A stretch of DNA of 64,000 bases, taken from the NCBI RefSeq assembly GCF_025384765.1, contig NZ_VHLL01000006.1, positions 62,001-126,000 of the forward strand, given 5' to 3'. Below are positions 1 to 8,774 of this stretch, piece after piece. Under the pieces are notes generated by a model. The model had not been told where the DNA came from. It worked only from the letters and a program-made list of their open reading frames with translations, and did no database searches. Made by a program: the position numbers and the translations under genes. How positions within the stretch are numbered: position 1 is the stretch's first letter; each line of letters begins with the position of its first letter. The stretch comes from Methanoculleus formosensis. GTDB taxonomy: Archaea > Halobacteriota > Methanomicrobia > Methanomicrobiales > Methanoculleaceae.

Positions 1-766
1 GCTGGAGGTGACCGAGGACGACGACCCTTGAATCGAAGTTGAGGCGCTCGCCGACCTCCCGGGCGATCTCAAACGAGACGCCCGGCGTCTTCCCCTCCGC
101 CACTACCACGATCGCGCTCTTCTTCCCCGTGATGAACCCCGCCCGTATGCGCTCGCTGATCCGGGCGATCGAGACCTCTTCTTCCGGGATGACCAGTTCC
201 TCGGCGCCGCCGGCGATACCGCTCTCGAGCGCCAGGAACCCGGCCGTCCGCCCCATCACCTCGATGAAGAAGAGTCGTTCGTGAGAGCGGGCGGTGTCGC
301 GGATCCGGTCGATCGCCTCGACCGCGCAGTTTGCGGCCGTATCGAACCCGATGCAGTAGTCGGTCCCGTAGACGTCGTTGTCGATGCTCCCCGGCACCCC
401 CACGAGCGGTGCCGTATCTGCATCGGCGGCGAGCAGGCTCGCGCCATGAAACGTCCCCTCACCCCCGATCAGGATGATACCGTCAAGCCCCAACCGTTCG
501 ATGGCCTCCGCCGCTTTGAGCCGCCCCTCCCGGGTGTAAAAGTCCGGGCTCCGCGAAGTTTCCAGGATGGTGCCGCCCATGTGGATCGTGTTCCGGATAG
601 CCCTCCGGTCGAGCGGCACCCCATCACCGGCGATGAGCCCGGTATATCCCCGGCGTATCCCGACGACGGCAAGGTCGTTCGCGAGCCCGGTCCGCACCGC
701 CGCCCGGATGCAGGCGTTCATTCCGGGCGCGTCGCCCCCGCTCGTCAGGATGCCGATCCGCTTCAC
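1..766 (-). CDS. pfkA: ATP-dependent 6-phosphofructokinase, PfkA type (3' end cut by window)
   Basis: This gene phosphorylates fructose 6-phosphate to fructose 1,6-bisphosphate in glycolysis. 255 codons are visible; the C-terminus lies beyond base 1. Reading from GTG at 766, the N-terminus is KRIGILTSGGDAPGMNA, the usual PfkA nucleotide loop. GGEGT near residue 100 and PGSIDND near residue 122 keep Gly at the two positions that are Asp and Lys in PPi-dependent enzymes, so ATP is the expected donor. FIEVMGRTAG is also present. The start codon overlaps the pgk stop as GTGA, so the two are translationally coupled. Many archaea use ADP-dependent PFK instead, so this bacterial-type gene may have been acquired. 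Confidence 0.9.
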   Translation of the reverse strand, partial: MKRIGILTSGGDAPGMNACIRAAVRTGLANDLAVVGIRRGYTGLIAGDGVPLDRRAIRNTIHMGGTILETSRSPDFYTREGRLKAAEAIERLGLDGIILIGGEGTFHGASLLAADADTAPLVGVPGSIDNDVYGTDYCIGFDTAANCAVEAIDRIRDTARSHERLFFIEVMGRTAGFLALESGIAGGAEELVIPEEEVSIARISERIRAGFITGKKSAIVVVAEGKTPGVSFEIAREVGERLNFDSRVVVLGHLQ

Positions 767-1974
767 GGCCCCTCCGCATCGTCGAGCGCCTCAACGCCCG
801 GGAGCGGCTTTCCCGCGAGCATGGCGAGGGCTGCACCGCCGCCCGTCGAGACATGGGTCATCTCGTCGGCAAGCCCGAACCGTTGTACCGCATCCGTGGT
901 CGAACCCCCGCCGATGACCGTTGTGCCGTCGAGATTGGCAAGGGTCGCGGCGATCCGGCGCGTCCCTTCTGCGAACTCCGGGATCTCGAAGACCCCCACC
1001 GGGCCGTTCCAGGCGACGGTCCGCACCGCCCGAAGCTCCCGGGAGAACTCATCGACGGCCGCAGGCCCGATGTCGGCGATGATCTGGCCGTCCGGGACCT
1101 CCGTCGCGGGCACAACCCGGTTCGGGACGCCCGCTTCCAGCCTCTCCGCGACGATGACGTCTGAGGGCAGAAGGAGACGGACGCCGCGTCGTTCCGCATT
1201 CTTCTCGACCCTCCTGACTTCGTCCAGGCGGTCGGTCTCGACCTGCGACGCACCGGTCCGGTAGCCCCGGCTCGCAAAGAACGTCGCCGCCATGCCGCCC
1301 CCGATGAGGAGGAGGTCCACCCGGGAGATGACGTTATCGAGGAGTTCCAGTTTGTCGCTCACCTTGGCGCCACCGATCACCACGGCAAACGGCCTCTCGG
1401 GGTTCTGCAGGATGCGCGTAAACGCGTTGACCTCTCTCTCCAGGAGGAGCCCGGCCACCGCCGGCAGGTAGTTCGGGACGCCCACGATCGAGGCGTGGGC
1501 CCGGTGGGAGGCCCCGAAGGCGTCGTTGACGTAGATCTCGGCGAGACTGGCGAGTCCCTCTGCAAAGGCAGGATCGTCCTTTTTCTCTTCCGGGTGGAAC
1601 CGGAGGTTCTCGAGGAGAACGATATCACCGTCGTTCATCGCCGCGACCGCGCTCTCCACCTCCGGCCCGATGCAGTCATGGAGTGCGGCGACCGGCCGGT
1701 CGAGGAGGAGAGAGAGCCGGTTCGCCACGAGGGCGAGGCGCAGCCGTCCCTCGACCCTGCCCTGCGGCCGGCCCAGGTGAGAGCAGAGGATCACCCGCGC
1801 CCCCCGCTCGCAGAGATACTGTATCGTCGGCAGGCTGGCCCGAATACGGGTGTCGTCGGTGATGGCGCCGGCTTCGTCGAGCGGTACGTTGAAGTCGGTG
1901 CGAACGAGCACCCTTTTGCTCGTCACGTCGATCTCCCGGACAGTCTTCTTCCGTCTTGGTATCACGTTCTGCAT
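763..1974 (-). CDS. pgk: phosphoglycerate kinase
   Basis: Converts 1,3-bisphosphoglycerate and ADP to 3-phosphoglycerate and ATP, used in either direction in a methanogen. The protein is 403 aa, the normal length. Visible landmarks are VRTDFNVPL near the N-terminus, SHLGRPQG, the substrate loop LLENLRFHPEE, VNDAFGASHRAHAS, the IGGAKVSDK hinge strand, and the C-terminal nucleotide loop GGGSTTDAV followed by STGGGAALAML. The start is ATG at 1974. It is the first gene of a two-gene unit with pfkA, overlapping it by four bases. Confidence 0.96.
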   Translation of the reverse strand: MQNVIPRRKKTVREIDVTSKRVLVRTDFNVPLDEAGAITDDTRIRASLPTIQYLCERGARVILCSHLGRPQGRVEGRLRLALVANRLSLLLDRPVAALHDCIGPEVESAVAAMNDGDIVLLENLRFHPEEKKDDPAFAEGLASLAEIYVNDAFGASHRAHASIVGVPNYLPAVAGLLLEREVNAFTRILQNPERPFAVVIGGAKVSDKLELLDNVISRVDLLLIGGGMAATFFASRGYRTGASQVETDRLDEVRRVEKNAERRGVRLLLPSDVIVAERLEAGVPNRVVPATEVPDGQIIADIGPAAVDEFSRELRAVRTVAWNGPVGVFEIPEFAEGTRRIAATLANLDGTTVIGGGSTTDAVQRFGLADEMTHVSTGGGAALAMLAGKPLPGVEALDDAEGP

Positions 1975-2109
1975 ACCGATGTACCCCCGGAGCAGCGGAG
2001 AACTAGGGGGGTTCCTTGCCGCATATCCGGGCGCTGGATCCCCTTATCCGGCTGCCTCCCGTCTTTCAGCCGTTCTCCGCCGGATTACGGTCTCGCAGTG
2101 CATGCGTGC

Positions 2110-2124
2110 CCCGGCATATATAGT
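2110..2124 (-). promoter_or_regulatory. candidate box A promoter for pgk-pfkA
   Basis: Read on the minus strand the sequence is CACTATATATGCC, a box A-like element in a gap between pgk and the convergent-side neighbour. It would place a start site roughly 110 bases before the pgk ATG. Placement is inferred from sequence only. Confidence 0.35.
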
Positions 2125-2222
2125 GTTCGGAGATGTAACTCCCCGGAGATCCCAGAAGTGCCGCCGGCCCCGGTCACCGGAAGGGGCCGGCGGTGGTCGA
2201 ATTCCGGTTCACTTCAGCAGGT

Positions 2223-2612
2223 TCACCGCTCCATGCGGCGCTCCCAGTAGGGCGTGTAGCCGTAGTGGCTGTACATCCCGGTGAGCCATCCGCGTTCGGC
2301 GGTCGTCGGCCAGTTATCCTTGTCGAAGCCCGGTGCGTTCTCCAGCCGCTCTTTTGGGACATCAAGGACGAAGGTGTCGTCGGTCGCGTTGTACCGCAGG
2401 GCCTCCCAGGGAACGGCGAAGAGTTTGTCGCCGAATCCCAGGACTCCTCCAAACGAGAGGACGGCATAGGCGACGCGGCCTTCGTTCGTATCGATCACGA
2501 CGTCCTTAATCGTCCCGAGATCTTCACCCTGCGGGTTCCTGACCGAGTAATCCGCGATATCCTTTCCCCGGATGATACTCCGTGTCTGCATCTCTGTAGC
2601 AGTTCCTCTCAT
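2223..2612 (-). CDS. PRC-barrel domain protein
   Basis: Small soluble protein of 129 aa with a PRC-barrel fold. The segment SIIRGKDIADYSVRNPQG, then LGTIKDVVIDTNEGRVAYAVLSF, is typical of the family, followed by GDKLFAVPWEALRY. PRC barrels bind proteins or RNA; the specific role here is unknown. I start it at ATG 2612, preceded by GGAG, and not at upstream in-frame codons whose translation looks non-coding. The C-terminus is rich in Tyr, Trp and Arg. It is followed upstream by an AT-rich promoter region and the ChaB-like gene. Confidence 0.85.
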   Translation of the reverse strand: MRGTATEMQTRSIIRGKDIADYSVRNPQGEDLGTIKDVVIDTNEGRVAYAVLSFGGVLGFGDKLFAVPWEALRYNATDDTFVLDVPKERLENAPGFDKDNWPTTAERGWLTGMYSHYGYTPYWERRMER

Positions 2613-2675
2613 GTGGATCACGTCTCCATCTTCGTGGAACGTCCTGTCCCACGGTAAGAGGGTGAATACAGGCCG

Positions 2676-2700
2676 GGAATATTTAATCCTTATTGAAATA
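2676..2700 (-). promoter_or_regulatory. box A promoter for the PRC-barrel gene
   Basis: The minus strand reads GGATTAAATATTCCC inside an AT-rich island in otherwise GC-rich DNA, about 70 bases before the ATG at 2612. This fits an archaeal TATA element with a leader of roughly 40-45 bases. Confidence 0.5.
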
Positions 2701-2764
2701 TTCTTGCGGTCGGATATATTTCTCCCAGGGCGTGTTCTCCCGGTCGGGAGCCAGGAGCACGAAT

Positions 2765-3010
2765 CTACTGCTTCGCCTCCTTCCGTTGCCACTCTCCCCC
2801 AGACCCTTTCCCATAGACCTGCTCCACCGCCGCCCAGGCGACTTTGTGGGCAACCTCCTCACGTGAGTCTTGTGGGTTTCTTCGCTCCGAGGGGTCGGCG
2901 TACTGCTCCCAGGCGCTGTTGAACGCTTCACGGTAGATATCCTGGCCGTGCCCGGGAAGCGCCTTTCTCACCGGTAGCGGCAGGTCTTTGTTCAGTCCGT
3001 ACTTCGGCAT
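2765..3010 (-). CDS. chaB: ChaB family protein
   Basis: An 81 aa protein with the ChaB signature: N-terminal MPKYGLNKDLPLPVRKALPG, then IYREAFNSAWEQYADPSERR and a hydrophilic end with AHKVAWAAVEQVYGK. ChaB was named a cation transport regulator in E. coli, but the biochemical role of the family is not settled. The start is ATG at 3010. It may be cotranscribed with the PRC-barrel gene, although that gene seems to have its own promoter. Confidence 0.85.
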   Translation of the reverse strand: MPKYGLNKDLPLPVRKALPGHGQDIYREAFNSAWEQYADPSERRNPQDSREEVAHKVAWAAVEQVYGKGSGGEWQRKEAKQ

Positions 3011-3126
3011 TGCCCCTCACAGCCGATCTGCGCCGTCTCTCCCATCCTCACAATGAACGTATCGGTTCGGCGAAAGGCCCGGCAGGTCGTCACTTTAATC
3101 GCCTGTCAGGAGAGATAGGTGGATAC

Positions 3127-4302
3127 ATGCCGTGCAGGCAGAACCGCCGGGATCCCGGTGAGCGCACGCTGCACGGCCGGAACACCGCAGAGATGAAGGT
3201 ATACTGGCGACAGATCTCCCAGGCGAGCAACTCCTTCGCCGCGCTTGCCGCAGCGTGCGAGGTACACGGATACGATATCGAGACGGCGGACGGGCCGCGC
3301 TCCGACGTCACCCTCTACAGCCTGAACTCGATCAATGAGCGCCTCTACCGCGACGAGATCGCGGGAGCCGACTGCGTGACGATCGTCGGCGGCCCCCACG
3401 CCTCCGCCTGTTACCAGGAGGTGGCGGGGTACGCCGACTACGTCGTCGTCGGGGAGGGGGAGTACACCCTCCCGGCCCTTCTTGCCGCCATCGAGGAGGG
3501 GAGGGCGCCTCCTCCCGGGGTCGCGACCGCGGCCGGCTACACGCCCGCCCGCCATACCGTCCTCCTCGACGGCTACCCCCCCTTCTCGCGGGTCAAGGGT
3601 TTCGTCGAGATCACCCGGGGCTGCCCGTTCTCCTGCGGCTACTGTCAGACGCCGCGCCTCTTCGGAAGGTGCATGCGCCACCGTTCTATCGATGAGATCG
3701 TCCGTTACGCCTCGCGCTTCCGGGATATCCGGTTCGTCACCCCGAACGCGTTCGCCTACGGTTCGGACGGCGTTCATCTCCGTCTCGACAAAGTCGAGCG
3801 TCTCCTCCGGCGCCTCGACGGCCGGGTCTACTTCGGCACCTTCCCCGGTGAGGTGCGCCCGGAGTGCGTCTCGCAGCAGTCGGTCGAACTCGTCCTCGAG
3901 ACCTGCGCCAACACGCGCCTGCACTTCGGGGCGCAGTCGGGGAGCGACCGTGTGCTGCGCCACCTGCGCCGCGGACACACCGTCGAGGACGTTGTCAGGG
4001 CGATCGACCTCTGCCGGGAGAACGGTCTCGTCCCGGTCGTCGATTTCATCCTCGGGCTGCCGTTCGAGAGCGACGACGACCAGCGCGCGACGCTCGATCT
4101 CGTAAAGATGGTCACCCGGGAAGGAAAGGCGCACATCCACTACCTTATGCCGCTTCCCGGGACTCCTCTTCAGAACGCCCGCCCCCGGCCGCTCCTTCCC
4201 GAGACGGAGAAGGTCCTTGGGAAACTGGCGCTCGGCGGCAGAATAACCGGCTCGTGGATGGATCATGAGATAAGGTTTTTTAGACGCACTCCTCACCTAT
4301 AG
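3127..4302 (+). CDS. B12-binding/radical SAM protein (MJ1487-like)
   Basis: An iron-sulfur enzyme of about 391 aa. The N-terminal part has a B12-binding-like Rossmann domain with VTIVGGPHASA and VVVGEGE. The radical SAM domain follows, with the cluster motif CPFSCGYC near the middle, then GAQSGSDRVL and a VVDFILGLPFE strand. The architecture matches archaeal proteins of the MJ1487 type, whose substrate is unknown. ATG 3127 is preceded by AGGTGG; ATG 3193, starting MKVYWRQISQ, begins right at the conserved domain and is the main alternative. The metallophosphoesterase gene starts 2 bases after its stop, which suggests cotranscription. Confidence 0.85.
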   Translation: MPCRQNRRDPGERTLHGRNTAEMKVYWRQISQASNSFAALAAACEVHGYDIETADGPRSDVTLYSLNSINERLYRDEIAGADCVTIVGGPHASACYQEVAGYADYVVVGEGEYTLPALLAAIEEGRAPPPGVATAAGYTPARHTVLLDGYPPFSRVKGFVEITRGCPFSCGYCQTPRLFGRCMRHRSIDEIVRYASRFRDIRFVTPNAFAYGSDGVHLRLDKVERLLRRLDGRVYFGTFPGEVRPECVSQQSVELVLETCANTRLHFGAQSGSDRVLRHLRRGHTVEDVVRAIDLCRENGLVPVVDFILGLPFESDDDQRATLDLVKMVTREGKAHIHYLMPLPGTPLQNARPRPLLPETEKVLGKLALGGRITGSWMDHEIRFFRRTPHL

Positions 4303-4304
4303 GC

Positions 4305-4946
4305 ATGACGGATGTGCTACTCCTAGCAGATCTGCACGGTAACTACGGAAAGCTTGACGCTTTTCTCAGCTACGACTACGATGCAGTCATCATTGCAGGC
4401 GACATCACCAACTTCGGTCCACTTGAGCCTGTAGATTCGGTACTCTCCAACTTTGAGGTGCCGTGTTTCGCAATCCCCGGAAACTGCGACCCCCGCGAGA
4501 TCGTCGACGTGCTCGAGCGCTCGGATGCGGTCTGCCTGCACGATTCATGGATCGCGCTCGGCAAGATCACGCTCGCGGGCCTTGGCGGTTCGAACAAGAC
4601 CCCGTTCGACACGCCGTTCGAGTTGACGGAGGAAGAGATCGACAGAGACCTCACCCGGATCACCAAGAACATGGACAAGAACATCCACAACGTTCTGCTC
4701 TGTCACGCCCCGCCTTACGAGGCGCTGGACGTCGTCGACGATAACCACGTCGGCAGCCAGAGCATCCGCAAGCACATGACCCGGTTCGATCTGGTCTGCT
4801 GTGCCCACATCCACGAGGCACGGGGCGTCACCGAGGTCGACGGCGTCAAGATCGTCAACCCCGGCCCCGCTTCAGAAGGCTACGGCGCTATCATCCGTTT
4901 CGGGAAGGAGCCAAAAGATATCAATATCGACCTTATTGCTGTTTAG
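4305..4946 (+). CDS. calcineurin-like metallophosphoesterase
   Basis: A 213 aa phosphoesterase with the full set of metal-binding motifs: LADLHGN at the N-terminus, IAGDITNFG, PGNCDP, LLCHAPP and CAHIHEARG near the C-terminus, ending with IVNPGPAS. These supply the two-metal site of the family. The substrate cannot be told from the sequence. It follows the radical SAM gene almost without gap and its 3' end overlaps the convergent CYTH gene by 14 bases. Confidence 0.92.
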   Translation: MTDVLLLADLHGNYGKLDAFLSYDYDAVIIAGDITNFGPLEPVDSVLSNFEVPCFAIPGNCDPREIVDVLERSDAVCLHDSWIALGKITLAGLGGSNKTPFDTPFELTEEEIDRDLTRITKNMDKNIHNVLLCHAPPYEALDVVDDNHVGSQSIRKHMTRFDLVCCAHIHEARGVTEVDGVKIVNPGPASEGYGAIIRFGKEPKDINIDLIAV

Positions 4947-5463
4947 AGAGCAGCATCTCCAGATACGAGGTGTAGACCGGTGGACCATCTACACCCAATT
5001 CTTTTGCAATAGCCCCAATCCGGTCGGCGGCATCTTCTTTGTTCTCTTCGGTCAGGATCTCGATCTCGGCGAACGTCCCGAGCCCCTCAACGTCGTCAAG
5101 CGTGACCGTCACGTCTCCCATCTCGTAGAACTCCCGGACCTTCGAGACCGTGGCGGTCCGCCGGAACCCGAGGCGGGAGAGGATCGCTTCAAGCGTCTCG
5201 CCGTCGGCAACCGCGAGGTTGAACTCTTCGCGGGCCTTCGCGCTCCCGACCCGGATCTTCGGGCCCTTGTAGGTCATGGCGACCCCGGTGTCGTCGTACC
5301 TGACCCGTAACGCCTCGTCCGTCTCCCCGAAATCGCGGTGCGGGGCGTTGTAGTAGACGTCGCGCTCCTGCTGTCTTCTTTCCATCCGCATTCCCTGCCG
5401 GCCGAGCTCGGTCCTGACGCTTTCTAGGTCTTCGACCGCAAATTTTGCTTCTATCTCGAGCAT
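4933..5463 (-). CDS. cyaB: CYTH-domain protein, class IV adenylate cyclase (CyaB) / thiamine-triphosphatase-like
   Basis: A 176 aa protein starting with EIEAKF, the ExExK signature of the CYTH superfamily, and carrying LRVRY, MTYKGPK, REEF, TVTLDDVEGLGTFAEIE and YLEML in the expected order. These line a triphosphate tunnel. Archaeal members are annotated as class IV adenylate cyclases, but many CYTH proteins hydrolyse inorganic or organic triphosphates, so cAMP production should not be assumed. The gene is convergent with the phosphoesterase and overlaps its end. Confidence 0.85.
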   Translation of the reverse strand: MLEIEAKFAVEDLESVRTELGRQGMRMERRQQERDVYYNAPHRDFGETDEALRVRYDDTGVAMTYKGPKIRVGSAKAREEFNLAVADGETLEAILSRLGFRRTATVSKVREFYEMGDVTVTLDDVEGLGTFAEIEILTEENKEDAADRIGAIAKELGVDGPPVYTSYLEMLLSKQQ

Positions 5464-5499
5464 GTCGTCAGATCGTCTCCCGGGAACGCTGATAAACCC

Positions 5500-6996
5500 T
5501 TACTCTCCGACCGTGAGCGGGCCGGAGGCCTTCTGCCGGATGAGGTCTCTCTGCCGCTCTGCGGCGGCGAGGAGCGCGTCGTCCCCGAGACGCTCCGCGG
5601 AGACGACCGCCCGCTCCGTGAGGATCAGGGCGGTGTCGTGGTCGTCGCGGTGGTGGAACCGGAGCCCGATCTCCAGGTTCAGGTCGGCGGCCTTCCCGTA
5701 CTCGTGCGCATCAAAGAGGTGACCGGCAAGCGAGAGGAGGACGTACAGCCTCCCCGGGAGGCGATGTATGGAGCGCTCGAAGCAGTCTGCTGCGCGGGCG
5801 TTGAGCGCAACCCCCCTCTCTTCAGCGAGGTCGCGCCTGCAGTGCTCCTGCAGGAGAGGGTGCGCAAAGGCATATTCACCGTCCGGAAGCCTGCGGAAGA
5901 TGCCGCTCGCCAGCAGCAGGCCGGTCGCCGGCGTCACGTCCGTCTCCGAGAGATCGAGCATGCAGGCCATGACCGGCACGGGGAACGGGGGGTTTAAGAC
6001 GCAGAGGTCCTCCGTCCACGCCCTCACGGGCCCGGGGAGCGCGGCGAAGGCAAGCCCCGCCGGACCGTCTGCCCCGGCGATGACATCCGCGACGTTCTCC
6101 CGGGATGGTGCGAGCCCCCGGCCATACAGGGCGTTAAAGCATGCCATAAGGCTGAACGGGTCGGCCGAGGCCTCTTCGAGGAGGGCGGCGGCCGGATCGT
6201 CGATAGCGAGGCCGAACCGCCTCTCTCCGAGTTCATGGATCTCGTGCCTCCGCATCTCGGAGAGCTGCACTTCTACGATACCGAGTTCCCGGATCTCCTC
6301 CTGCATCGCCGCATACCCGGAACCGGCGCCATCTTCCGTCCGACAGGTGAAGGCGAAGAGGATGCCGGGCGGGAGGTTGCGCACGACGTCCTGGAGGAGG
6401 CGCCGGTCATGGCTCGAGGCGAGGTGGACGTCGTCTACGAGGACCGCCGCGACACGGCCGGTCATGCTCACCTCTCTCCCGAGTTCCCTGAGCAGTTCCT
6501 CGAACGCCTGGTACACGTGGTTGTATCCGACCTCGGGCGACCGGGCGAAGACGCCGACGATCTTCTCGCCGTCCTTCGGGAGCAGGCCGATCGGCTCGAC
6601 CGGAGCGGCGTATTTCTCGAAGACGTCATCGGCATACCGGAGAGCCTCCCTTATGCTCTCGGCATCAGGGACCCTTCCGGATGCCGAAGACCGCCGGAGA
6701 TCGTTCAACAACTCCCGGAACGCAGAGAAGATCATCCCCGGGAGGTCGAAGACCTCCGCCCTGAGGACGGGTGACTGCCGCCCGCCGGGGCGTGCCCGGA
6801 CCTCGTATGCGAGCCGGTTCAGGAACGAACTCTTTCCGATTCCCGGTGGGCCGGATATCATCATCGCCTGCCCGTGCTCTCCCGCCCGCGAGAGGACGGC
6901 CGGGAGTTGCTCAAGTTCCTCCTGCCTGCCGCAGAACTCCTCTGGAGGCGAGGGGGCGTACGAGACCCCGCTGGCCTGCTGCTGTATCTCGTCCAT
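5500..6996 (-). CDS. AAA/STAND-type ATPase, unknown function
   Basis: A 498 aa protein. After a short N-terminal stretch comes FCGRQEELEQL, typical of AAA_16/ORC-like ATPases, then Walker A SGPPGIGKSSF near residue 50 and Walker B AVLVDDVHLASS. The second half is alpha-helical, with winged-helix-like and TPR-like stretches (AGHLFDAHEYGKAADLNLEIG). This is the STAND architecture of signal-sensing ATPases with no recognisable effector domain. I start it at ATG 6996, preceded by GAGGATC, not at the further-upstream codon whose translation runs through the promoter. No functional partner is adjacent. Confidence 0.75.
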   Translation of the reverse strand: MDEIQQQASGVSYAPSPPEEFCGRQEELEQLPAVLSRAGEHGQAMMISGPPGIGKSSFLNRLAYEVRARPGGRQSPVLRAEVFDLPGMIFSAFRELLNDLRRSSASGRVPDAESIREALRYADDVFEKYAAPVEPIGLLPKDGEKIVGVFARSPEVGYNHVYQAFEELLRELGREVSMTGRVAAVLVDDVHLASSHDRRLLQDVVRNLPPGILFAFTCRTEDGAGSGYAAMQEEIRELGIVEVQLSEMRRHEIHELGERRFGLAIDDPAAALLEEASADPFSLMACFNALYGRGLAPSRENVADVIAGADGPAGLAFAALPGPVRAWTEDLCVLNPPFPVPVMACMLDLSETDVTPATGLLLASGIFRRLPDGEYAFAHPLLQEHCRRDLAEERGVALNARAADCFERSIHRLPGRLYVLLSLAGHLFDAHEYGKAADLNLEIGLRFHHRDDHDTALILTERAVVSAERLGDDALLAAAERQRDLIRQKASGPLTVGE

Positions 6997-7021
6997 GATC
7001 CTCGGGGGGTGTTCCGGTAGA

Positions 7022-7036
7022 CAGTATAAATACCAT
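7022..7036 (-). promoter_or_regulatory. box A promoter for the AAA ATPase
   Basis: The minus strand reads GGTATTTATACTG, a good box A, about 30 bases upstream of the ATG at 6996. The divergent slyD gene probably uses an AT-rich stretch around 7045-7055. Confidence 0.5.
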
Positions 7037-7136
7037 TCCATCCAAATAAATTGGAACAACAAGACGCAGGCATGCGGCGGACCGGTGCGGAAGGTGTTCC
7101 GGGCTCGCAGTGCATCTGCTATTCAAGGTGAATGGA

Positions 7137-7868
7137 ATGGCACTTCAGGAAGGAGATTTTATCAGGCTCAGGTACACCGGCCGCGCCGGTGAGAATATCT
7201 TCGATACCACGGATGAGGAGAACGCAAAGGAAGAGGGGATCTACAACCCGCAGGCGGAGTACGGTCCCGTCACCGTCCGTCTGGGGAGCCACCATATCAT
7301 CCTCGGTCTTGAGGACGAGCTGATAGGGAAAGAGGTCGGCGCCGAGGGCGAGGTCGAGATCCCGCCAGAGAAGGCGTTCGGGGCGCACGAGGATGACGCT
7401 GTAAAGTCCGTCCCGGTCTCGCAGTTCCGCGAGAAGCCCCAGAGGGGGACGCGGATCGAGGCCGAGGGCCGCGAGGGCGTCGTCGTCGACGTCATCGGGA
7501 GGCGCGCAGTCGTCGACTTCAACCACCCGCTTGCCGGCAAGACCCTGAACTACTCCTACGCGATCCTCGAGAAAGTCGAGGAGCCGGTGGAGCAGATCAA
7601 GGGCCTCATCAAGCTCTTCTCGGGCAGAACCGATATCGGGATCACCATCGCCGACGGCACGGCCGAACTGGAGCTCCCAGCGGCGATCACCTACGACCGG
7701 CGCTGGATGGTCTGGCGGGGTACCCTCGTCCGCGAAATATTCGAGAACTACGCCGATGTCAACGATGTCGTCATGAAGGAGACGATCTCCCGCCCGAAGA
7801 AACCGGAGGCGGCGCCCGAGATCATCGAGACCGCCGAACCCGAAGAGACGAACGAGACTGAGGAGTAA
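7137..7868 (+). CDS. slyD: FKBP-type peptidyl-prolyl isomerase, SlyD-like
   Basis: A 243 aa prolyl isomerase and chaperone. It begins ALQEGDFIRLRYTGR, continues with the FKBP core GLEDELIGKEVGAEGEVEIP and PEKAFGAHED, then an insert-in-flap domain, and returns with VVDFNHPLAGKTL. A further domain of about 90 aa and an acidic Glu/Thr-rich tail extend it beyond the bacterial SlyD length, as in long archaeal FKBPs. The start at 7137 has AGGTGA five bases upstream; the codon at 7110 has none. Confidence 0.93.
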   Translation: MALQEGDFIRLRYTGRAGENIFDTTDEENAKEEGIYNPQAEYGPVTVRLGSHHIILGLEDELIGKEVGAEGEVEIPPEKAFGAHEDDAVKSVPVSQFREKPQRGTRIEAEGREGVVVDVIGRRAVVDFNHPLAGKTLNYSYAILEKVEEPVEQIKGLIKLFSGRTDIGITIADGTAELELPAAITYDRRWMVWRGTLVREIFENYADVNDVVMKETISRPKKPEAAPEIIETAEPEETNETEE

Positions 7869-7881
7869 TTCTCCTCTGCTC

Positions 7882-7912
7882 TTGTGATTTGTTTTTTCTT
7901 TTGACTTTGTTG
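7882..7912 (+). terminator. T-rich terminator after slyD
   Basis: The run TTGTTTTTTCTTTTG lies within 45 bases of the slyD stop, which is how archaeal RNA polymerase terminators usually look. Confidence 0.55.
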
Positions 7913-8035
7913 AATCCCTCCTCTAAAGGCCGAATTGCCTCCAGAGTTATCCGCACATCATCGACTCACGGGAAGTGCGACTGCCATCCGGCAGGAGTTT
8001 GAGCATTCGGAAGCGAGGGCAAAACCCCGTACGCT

Positions 8036-8180
8036 GAACCGTGGGGATATCGCGGCTGGGGGGAGTGCGACTGGTCGAAGGGCAGGAACACGAGAAGGAC
8101 AAAGTTCTTTGAGAGGGCAGGGGAGGGGGGATGCTCCCCCCTCCCCGCCGGCCCCACCCCCGCGTGGCGATATCCACCTG
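8036..8180. repeat. dispersed GC-rich element, copy 1, both terminal repeats present
   Basis: Bounded by GAACCGTGGGGATATCGC on the left and GTGGCGATATCCACCTG on the right, which are inverted repeats of each other. The right part carries the family's G-rich/C-rich hairpin (AGGGGAGGGGGG, short loop, CCCCCCTCCCC). It lies in a gap of about 900 bases (7869-8774) in which I see no credible gene; open frames here follow the repeat and have low-complexity products. Confidence 0.7.
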
Positions 8181-8466
8181 AAATCCGAAGACGGTGACAT
8201 GTGAACCGAAGAGAGCAGCGTAATTCAATTAAGATTCTCAAAAAGTTTCGAGTCACAATTTCCTCAACGGCCACCTCCTTCAGATTCCCATCCCCCGGCT
8301 CCTGCTCCCCGCCTCATCTGTCGCGCCTCCGGGCCATCGCATCCTATGGACAGTTGTTTCCAACAAACCGTCGCTTCCTAGGGGATTTTCATCCTCCGAT
8401 GCTTTGGTTTGTGCCCTCCGGTCAGTCACAACTCATGCACGGCTTTTCCTGGGGTATACGCCTGAG

Positions 8467-8660
8467 CACTACCCCCGCCCTGAGGGCGGGGGAGGAGCGC
8501 GAAGCGCGGGCGGGGTGGGGGTTACAGGTGTCCGAGTGTAAGGTAGAGGCAGGGGAGGGGGATGCTCCCCTTCGAAGAGCTTCGTTCTTCTCGTGCTCCG
8601 TTCCTGTGGAAGGTCGCACCTTGCATCTTGCGGTGCTCACGCTCTGGTTCTCCGAACCGT
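8467..8660 (-). repeat. dispersed GC-rich element, copy 2, partial, with a second shared module
   Basis: 8467-8525 on the minus strand reads CCCCCACCCCGCCCGCGCTT and onward through CGCGCTCCTCCCCC, the A module seen also near 11765, 12001, 46891 and 60334. 8549-8574 is a short B-module hairpin. 8576-8660 (CTTCTCGTGC ... CGGTGCTCACGCTC) resembles 46806-46865. The order of modules is as at 46.8-47.0 kb. Confidence 0.6.
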
Positions 8661-8774
8661 CGCATTCCCTGCCATTCCCACCCTCATACCTCCGCCCGAT
8701 TCCCACCAGATCAAGAACCTGCGTCACTCGCCCGTACCCTTCTTTAGGTACCGGGCCGAATGTATTCTGAATCA

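Noticed and set aside
1495-2250. Long plus-strand frame over pgk, and similar long antisense frames over rqcH, the Mrp genes, ilvD and the archaellum genes
   Set aside because: They mirror well-identified genes on the other strand; GC-rich third positions create long antisense frames without coding signals.
7935-8770. Several open frames of 80-190 codons in the gap before rqcH, on both strands
   Set aside because: They follow the repeat element, overlap each other in many frames, have no ribosome binding site and give Pro/Ser/Arg-rich low-complexity products.
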